From Rutpela maculata (lineage: Eukaryota; Arthropoda; Insecta; Coleoptera; Cerambycidae), in assembly GCA_936432065.2 (NCBI GenBank), contig OW386293.2, forward strand, positions 103,375,795 through 103,439,794: a stretch of 64,000 nucleotides of DNA, read 5' to 3'. Each line of letters begins with the position of its first letter. Position 1 is the first letter of the stretch. Of this stretch, positions 57,114-64,000 are shown one piece after another. The translations under genes and the position numbers were made by a program. Under the pieces are notes generated by a model. It searched no databases and was not told the origin of the DNA. It was given only the letters and a program-made list of their open reading frames with translations.

Positions 57114-58950
57114 AGTATAATAACAGAATACTTCAAATTGTCAAATCTCTCCGTCAGTAAACTGGCTTTCGGAGAAAATGTGTTACTGATCACTGTCAGA
57201 GCAGGCATCACCGCCAAACACTGGCTAAATTCTATTGACACATCACTAATGCTTCACACAGTGATTAGTTATATCAACAGATAAGAAAATTTCAACATAA
57301 ATTTTTTGAAACCTCCATTCTCCTCAGATTGAGAATTTTATTCTTCATTACAACCGAAAAAAGTTCAAGAATGTCTAGAGTGTCTTACAACCCCTCTCGA
57401 TACAATTCTTGATTTGACTAATCTGACAGAGTCTAGATTAGATAACTATGAAATAAAACGTTTTAATTTCAGCAGTGGCATTCAGTTAATGGCTTTTATA
57501 ATCACATTTGAAAGCTATGACTGCTAGTAAATTTTACAATTTCCCTAGGTTACCGTTAACAGCTTATTTTCCTTCATTGGAGAAGAATAAATTTAACAAT
57601 ACAAATGACTATTTGGTACGAGGAAGCTTTAAAAATCCTTAATATTTACCTGTGGGAGGAAACAGATCTCCCAATAGCAAACTAAGTATCTTTAAGCAAG
57701 TAATAAACTCGGTTTGTCTGCGTGTAGGGTACACATTGTATGAAAAGTAGGACATTTCCGTCAACAGATTTAAATATCTCGATTGGGTGATGAACTGATG
57801 TACTGTTATATGAAATACCTACTGATATTTATTTATTGGGCAGGTAATCCTACGTATACAATAAATTAACAATGTTTGCTCAGCCTACACACATTGAAAC
57901 ATTGAAATAAATGATAATTGATAGTCCTAACAAATGCTTATTTTATGTATCTATTTAATTTATGCTATTAACGAGTAGTTGGCTGCTAATTAGTTAAATT
58001 GAAAGTATGCCTTAAATTTAATTAACAGTTTGTACATGGTGTCCCAATGTAATTGGTTAATATCTTAAAGCTAGATCCCGAATTTGAAATTATGATTAAC
58101 TAACCCAAATTGTCGTACTTTCTAAGTTACAGAAAGTTAGTTTCAAAGATAATAACGAAAGATAATAACCACGTTGTAGTTGATAGAATAGGTTGCTATT
58201 GGAAGCGACTAAAATTTTATTTCAATTCTTATTATAATATTCTGTTCTTTTTTGGATTTTTAACGTTTGTGTCGAACTTGCCTGTACCTACAAAACGCTG
58301 ACGTACCATGTATTTAAGGTATTTAAACAATGCAGCAAGTGAGAATGGGCAGCATCCAACCAGACACCAAAAGGGTATGTCTATTCGGGCACCGCAGCAA
58401 GGTTCAAGACGCTGTCTGATTGGAAGCGCCTTGAAGTTTAGCAAATAATATGTTCATGTTTCCTAATACCAAAACAAAATAAAAACGAGCATTTCAGTCT
58501 ATCAGAGAAAAGTTTTAAGGGGGAAGGGCCATAAATTGTGTCGCAGTACGATATTTTTGAAATAAAATGTAAATCTATATTATATTGATAGGATAAAATA
58601 GGAATCATCTTTTTTTGCAAGTTTAGATTGTTTTAGGAGACTTAAGAATTCATTTATGTCATACACTCTTTATATTCATTCGTATACCTACTTGCCAGTC
58701 ATTACCAATTAAGACGCGCATGTCTCAACATCTGTTACAGAAACACACATTCCATATACCAAAATACGCTCTAATATTCCTACCTAGCATAAAATTTGGT
58801 AACCGCAATAGTTTAAGAGTAATAAGCATAATACTGAAAATCGATCGCCATTTTTATGATGGCCACCGTAGCCACGATGTAGGGATATCTAGTATGTTCT
58901 TTATTAGAATATTTACTACAGCTTGCCTATACTAGTTTTTTGCCTTTCAT
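57114..58950. other. Anonymous sequence, partly repeated at 61735-62040
   Basis: 57450-57920 shares order and landmarks with 61735-62040: ACGTTTTAATTTCAG, ACAAATGAC, TCGGTACGA/TTGGTACGAGG, AAGCAAGTAATAAA, ATATCTCGATT, TTATTGG and CACACATTGAA. The copies are diverged and neither codes for a protein I recognise. Confidence 0.4.
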
Positions 58951-59487
58951 GGTAAAAAACCGCTGCCCGAGGAATCACTGATAAGTAAAAAAATATTTTG
59001 AAGTTTTTGGTTTTGTACACAGTACACACACTAAATCATAATCTTTTCTCATCCCCTTTAATAATTGGGGTGGTTATGCGGGTGGCTAATGCAAAAAAAT
59101 TTTTTGAGACCTTGGCTTCTCTTGTATATATACTAAATACCAATTTTATGGACTCTTACCTGCTTCATTTACCTATTTACTCCCATATACCCCAATTCAC
59201 CCCCCAACCCTTCGACGGAACAAGATGAAAATATAATCTAGTTCCAGATTTCGTTAAAATACATACGTGTACCAAATTTCAAGTCAATAGCTTAAACGGT
59301 TTCAGAGTAAATGTGCGCACAAAAAAAAGTTACAGACAGACCGACCGATAGACAGACAGACAGATTTTTTTTTCACTCAAACTTAAAATCTCGACGTTTC
59401 ATGACATTCTAAGCCTATTTGAACAATAAAAATTTTTTAAAATTTTTTTGTCGTTACTATTTATACTTCCACTGGACGTGGAAGTAA
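58951..59487 (-). repeat. Family-B repeat, copy B2 (reversed)
   Basis: The reverse complement of B1, from CCGCTGCCCGAGGAATCACT to the terminal palindrome ACTTCCAC-TGGAC-GTGGAAGT (59466-59486). The loop differs from B1 but both stems are kept. An inner unit containing GTACACACACTAAATCATAA is partly duplicated, as in B1. Confidence 0.75.
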
Positions 59488-60290
59488 TTATTGGTTTCTA
59501 CAAAATGTTTTAATTTCATTAAAAAGGGAACTCGGAGGTGTCTGGGTCGAGATGGTGACCATTTTCAGCAATTTTTGTAAAAACAAGAAAATAGAAGCCT
59601 ATCTAAACCGTGTTTCTATTTTCATAGGTAATTTGATGTCGCTTTCTTTTAACCCTCATTATTAGTAGCTTGATTCCCACATAAGTTTGGTCCATTAAAA
59701 AAAAGGCGTAAAAATCTCCATTAATGGGTTTATATAGTAAATCGTGAAATAATAATTGCGACATTTTAACCTAAGTATAGTTTGTTTTTTAATGTACGAG
59801 ATTGAGTTATTATAAAGGCAGTGATTATCCTTTCATTAACGTTGTAAAGCGAAGTTGAATTGGAGACCTCGCATTTTGACAAGTGTGTATAAACTGTGCT
59901 GTTAAGTGGTGTAAGCAACCGTGAATATATTGCTAAAAAACTGTTAATTCTCCTAGCATTTCAATTTGTGTACGGTACTGAAGTGGAACCTTCCTTTCGA
60001 ACAACTTCCGTTTTGGAATGAATGTTAACGTTTACTGTATTGTAAAGCAGAACGTTATTGAAAACATCAAGTACTTAACGTATCTCTATACGGATATTCT
60101 GGCGTTCACGTTAGCTAATCAAACTATTATAAGATAAGCCAAAACTTTGACTTTTTCTCAAATGCATGCGTTTGTCAGCATCGGTCGATTTTATTGTCTA
60201 TACAGAGAATTAATATTTATGTTTTTATGACATAAGCAGTACTTTTATGCTATTAGGTTGTAGGTTTTTATTCCCTACAATATTTCTTCT
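59488..60290. other. Anonymous AT-rich spacer between two family-B copies
   Basis: No gene or RNA feature. The flanking copies B2 and B3 are inverted relative to each other. Confidence 0.4.
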
Positions 60291-60785
60291 TCTTCCTCGT
60301 AGTAATGGAAGTATAGTAACAGTAAAAACAAATTGTGTTTTGTTCAAATATACTTAAAATATCAAGAAACGTCGAGATTTTAAGTTTCAGCAAAGACAGA
60401 AATTCTGTTTGTAGGTTTGTCTGTAACCTTTCTTTTGTGCATGATTACTCTGACACCGTTTATGATATTGACTTAAAATTTGGTACAGCTATGTACTATC
60501 ACGAGATCTGGAACTAGATTATATTGGTCGGGGGTGAATGGGGATGAATGAAGGTAGATAGGTAAAGTAAAGAAGTAAGAGTCTATGAAACTGGGATTCA
60601 GGGTAGGTATATACTGGACGCCAAGGTTTAAATTTTTAATTTTTGTTTTGCATCAGCCACCTCCGTTATTACTCCCATTTGAACTCCTGTCCCATTATTA
60701 AAGGGGGCAAAAAAAATGAAACTATGATTTAGTGTGTGACAAGAATCAAAGGCCGCAAAATTTCTTTGGCTGCTTTCCTTAGGGT
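60291..60785 (+). repeat. Family-B repeat, copy B3 (forward, diverged)
   Basis: TGGAAGTATAGTAACAG, AAACGTCGAGATTTTAAG, TTGACTTAAAATTTGGTACA and GATCTGGAACTAGATTATAT follow B1 in order. The start palindrome is degraded. Confidence 0.7.
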
Positions 60786-62014
60786 ATGTGTCCTGTTAAT
60801 TAGTGAGGTTGCCATTGGGAGACAATGCTCGACAAGAGCATCTCAACTATATAAAATGTTAATAAAAGAAATTTCAACATTAATGATTTAAGTCAAACTA
60901 CTTCGTTTCTCTGACATACTTGTTAAAATGTCAGATGAATTTTGATCTGCAAGTATAATGGTAGACAAGCTGCTTTGGAGCATTTCATAATGTCCGAAAT
61001 TTCTAAAAAAATTCATCTTTAATGACTTCATTCAGCGACACTATTTTTTTACATACTTGAGACACTCCTGACGGGCCTTGCCCCGTGCGTACTCTGGCAG
61101 ACAGTCATTTTAAAATTTCTGTCGTTGTCTCTTGGGCTATTTGAAAGAGATTTTTTTTTAACATTTGGTCACACTTCATTTTAAAAATAATATTCAGGCT
61201 GATTTGAAAATAATTGCAAGCTTCTTTCAATACTGCTTACTAGAGTACCCACAGTTTGAAACGTTGTCAGTATTTCTCAAGATATTGCCAAGAAATTGTG
61301 CTGTAATAGAGCATTGTAATTTATTATACACTGTACGTAGTGAAAAATTTGTACCAACGGGCTAAAATATACTTGCTCATCTCCAACTTCCTTCTGCTTC
61401 TGGGCTGTCTTTCTGATGGTGCTAAAAAACTGATTTTTACCACAAAATTTAAAAATAGTTCACAAACTAATTTAGTCAATATGTCTCTAATGTTATCGTA
61501 ACCACATACCGACAAACCAACAGACATAATTTCTTCCATTTTTTTCGATACAATAATATCTAAAACCTGTGCAACCGTTAAAATCTGAATGTAGGTCTTC
61601 ACACAGTCAGTCACATTATCACTTTAAGTAAATTGGATTATCTGGTTTCCTTCAATTATATCTTGACACAATAATAGATTATTTCATTATCTTAAAGTAA
61701 TGCAGAAATGTGGATTAAGTGAACTAAAACAAGACGTTTTAATTTCAGAATTATCTTACAAATGACAGCTATTCGGTACGACGAGGCTCGGAGAGCGGCC
61801 AGAATGCGCCTGTGGGGACTAGGTACTCACAGTAGCTGGGTAGCTAAGCAAGTAATAAATTAGATTTCCGTCACAGATATTCATATAAACCAATCAGACT
61901 CGTGATGAGTCTAATAGAAATATCTCGATTAGAGGGTGGTAACGAGATACGGTTACGCGAAATACCAAAGGGGATTTATTGGTCTGGTTATCCCACAATA
62001 AGTTAATTCTCTTT
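60786..62014. other. Anonymous sequence with a 96-codon minus-strand frame
   Basis: The frame at 61614-61324 (MTDCVKTYIQILTVAQVLDI...) has no recognised domain. 61735-62014 is related to 57450-57890. No gene supported. Confidence 0.3.
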
Positions 62015-63190
62015 GCGCAACCTGCACACATTGAACAGTGTATAAATAGTCATTGGTAGTTAAGTAAGTAAAGAGATTTGACGCCCTCGTCAAATAACTG
62101 AGCAGTTTATTTGCCAAAAAACATAGGGCGTGGCATTTTGAACGAATATATGACTACCGTGGATGTATTGGTAAAAATGTGTATAATCATTGACTATCGG
62201 GTGTTTTGCCCGAATTTGTGGCAGAATCCAAGATGGTCATCGCGGCCAGCCATTCTGGGTATTCTCTCTATTACGTCCTTGGTATATTTAGGGCAAATAT
62301 TATTAGAATCTTTTATGTTAAACGAAAAAGAAACAAAAAATGATACATTATTTTTATATGTCTCACTAAATGCGAGATAATGCTTCAAAACAATATATGA
62401 CGAGATATAAAACCCTACTCATGACAGAATCAAATTCTTTCTTCAACAAAAAGAAAAGAAGCTGTAGTTCAATATATCAGATATACGGTTAAAAAAAAAA
62501 CAGTAAACTTATTCTCAACAATGATACCTTGAGGACTGGTTTTATGGACAGCACTGATCCAGGAAAAGAGAAAAGAGATATAGCATATAGCTGACAAAAT
62601 ATATTTCCCAAAGAGCACTCTACACGCACGGAACACATTGAACCGTGTATAAATAGTGATTAATAGTTAAGTATGTAAGAGATTTGACGCCCTCGTCAAT
62701 TTATTTGCCAAAAAGCAGTGCGTGGGATTTTGAACGAATATGTGACTACCGTGGATGTACAGGTAATAATGTGTATAATCATTGACTATCGGGTGTTTTG
62801 CCCGAATTTGTGGCAGAGGGCCTGCACGACTTCACGAATCCAAGATGGTCGCCGCGTCGAGCCATTCTGGGTTTTCTCTCCATTAGGTCTTTCAGGGTAT
62901 ATTTAGGGCAAATATGATTATAATCTTTTTTGTTAAATAAAAAAGAAACAAAAAATTCTATATTATTTTTTTATATCTCACCATGTGCGAGATAATGCTT
63001 CAAAACAATATATGGCGAAACAAAATCAAATTCTTTCTTTGCAACAAGAAAAAAAAAGAAACATCAGCTATATTTCAGCAAATCAGGTATATGATTAAAA
63101 AAGCAGTAAACTTATTCCCAACAATGATACCTTGAGGACTGGTTTTATGGACTGCACTGATCCAGGAAACCCCACGCAAGAGATATAGCA
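62015..63190. repeat. Tandem duplication, two units of about 600 bp
   Basis: Unit 1 (62015-62600) and unit 2 (about 62618-63190) share CACATTGAAC, GTGTATAAATAGT, GAGATTTGACGCCCTCGTCAA, TTTATTTGCCAAAAA, GACTACCGTGGATGTA, ATCATTGACTATCGGGTGTT, AATCCAAGATGGTC, GCGAGATAATGCTTCAAAAC and TACCTTGAGGACTGGTTTTA. The period is about 606. Unit 2 has an extra GGCCTGCACGACTTCACG; unit 1 has an extra stretch near 62400. Divergence is moderate. The TATAAATAG in each unit is TATA-like. Confidence 0.85.
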
Positions 63191-63745
63191 TATAGCTGAC
63201 CGCTGAAGCCAAATCTTCGAATGGCAACGATTTAAAAGCTCACGTGGAGAAGCATAAAAAAATAATTCTCCATTCCCTTTACTTAGTACGGTACCGCATA
63301 ACATTGTCTTTTCACCAGACACGCATGTTTTTCTTCTATCGTTATGGTGATTACAATTTTTTCCAAGTGATAGTAAGTTTATCAATGTAACTGGAACTAA
63401 CAGAAGATTCATAGATATTAAACTGGTGGGCTTCTGTTTAGGATATACAAAAGTTAACGTGTTAGTGTCCCTTCTTGCTCTTTCATGGGAATTTCAAATT
63501 TCTTTTTCTGCATTACTGAAAACTTCTTTTATATTGAAATTCCCCTTTAATATTACCTACACCCTACACCCTGAAATAATTTGAAGGGACAGTAATGCGT
63601 TAACTTTAAAGTCTGGGACCATTCTATTAAATTAAGATAACATGGAATCAGTTCCTCGAAGCAAGTACTGTGTTTTGCAATAAACTTAATTTAATATTTA
63701 TGAATCATTTGAATTTAATAATTATTGACTATAAAAAAAGGTTGT
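63191..63745. other. Anonymous sequence
   Basis: No supported feature. Confidence 0.4.
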
Positions 63746-64000
63746 CATCTAACTTTTCTGAAATATTTTGACGTGCTGAAGTCAACTTAGCAGAAAACAT
63801 GTTTTCCATTGTGTCAGTTTTTCTCTACCACCCCCCCTTTATCCCCCCAAAATGGCAAAAAAGGTCTTAATCTAAATTCGGATCCAACTTCTCTGAAGTA
63901 TTTTGACGCGCTGAAGCTAATTTTAGACAAAAATTAATTTTCTATCGTATCAGTTTCTCTTAACCACTCCTTTTATCCCCTAAAAAACTGACAGGATAGA
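63746..64000. repeat. Two-copy tandem repeat, period about 135 bp, reaching the window end
   Basis: AACTTTTCTGAAATATTTTG at 63751 recurs as AACTTCTCTGAAGTATTTTG at 63886. ACGYGCTGAAG, GTATCAGTTT/GTGTCAGTTT, CTCT-ACCAC and TTTATCCCC also recur. The second unit may be cut by the window edge. Confidence 0.75.

Noticed and set aside
61324..61614. 96-codon minus-strand frame as a gene
   Set aside because: No recognisable domain, no transcript signals, and it lies in repeat-related sequence.
1..64000. CRISPR array, bacterial operon or defence island
   Set aside because: No regularly spaced repeats with unique spacers and no bacterial genes. All coding relics are eukaryotic transposable elements.

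Overview
The window looks like repeat-dense intergenic DNA from an arthropod, most likely an insect. It is visibly AT-rich. I could not support any intact host protein gene, rRNA gene or functional tRNA gene. Nearly everything recognisable is a transposable element or its debris. The mix includes an R1-clade LINE relic (a mainly arthropod lineage), RTE/BovB-type and CR1/L2/jockey-group LINEs, Tc1/mariner-like DNA elements, Penelope-like GIY-YIG pieces, SINEs with tRNA and 5S rRNA heads, and many foldback elements. The species cannot be named from this evidence.

0-7.3 kb: a family-A repeat carrying a tRNA-like stretch, a 0.5 kb hairpin, a second hairpin split by an LTR, a decayed minus-strand LINE reverse transcriptase, two Penelope-like GIY-YIG relics, a helix-turn-helix transposase scrap and a possible small LTR. 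8.26-11.06 kb: a Tc1/mariner-like element with about 68 bp terminal inverted repeats (TIRs), a dead DDE transposase and a later repeat insertion. 13.1-14.3 kb: the 3' end of a LINE that resembles the restriction-like-endonuclease lineage. 15.2-16.7 kb: very AT-rich degenerate repeats. 17-20.4 kb: three hairpin elements and a 5S-headed SINE. 20.4-27.8 kb: mostly anonymous, with one orphan ORF followed by a poly(A) signal and a 50 bp Z-DNA-prone tract.

27.9-37.9 kb is the best-preserved part. Two nearly complete minus-strand LINEs lie in the same orientation. LINE-1 has one in-frame stop in ORF2. LINE-2 has one frameshift in each ORF. LINE-1 sits inside a decayed plus-strand RTE reverse transcriptase, whose EN/RT halves are found on both sides.

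39-46.9 kb: a tRNA-headed SINE and a 5S-headed SINE that share one 3' hairpin tail, a Tc1-like TIR element, several plus-strand RT relics and a gag relic. 48-55 kb: LINE 3' ends, a 1.18 kb near-perfect palindrome, a second large inverted repeat with internal sub-repeats, two RT relics and an R1-clade relic. 55-64 kb: dispersed repeat copies and a 0.6 kb tandem duplication. No operon-like or multi-gene system is present. The element families interact only as insertions within insertions and, probably, as SINEs using LINE machinery.
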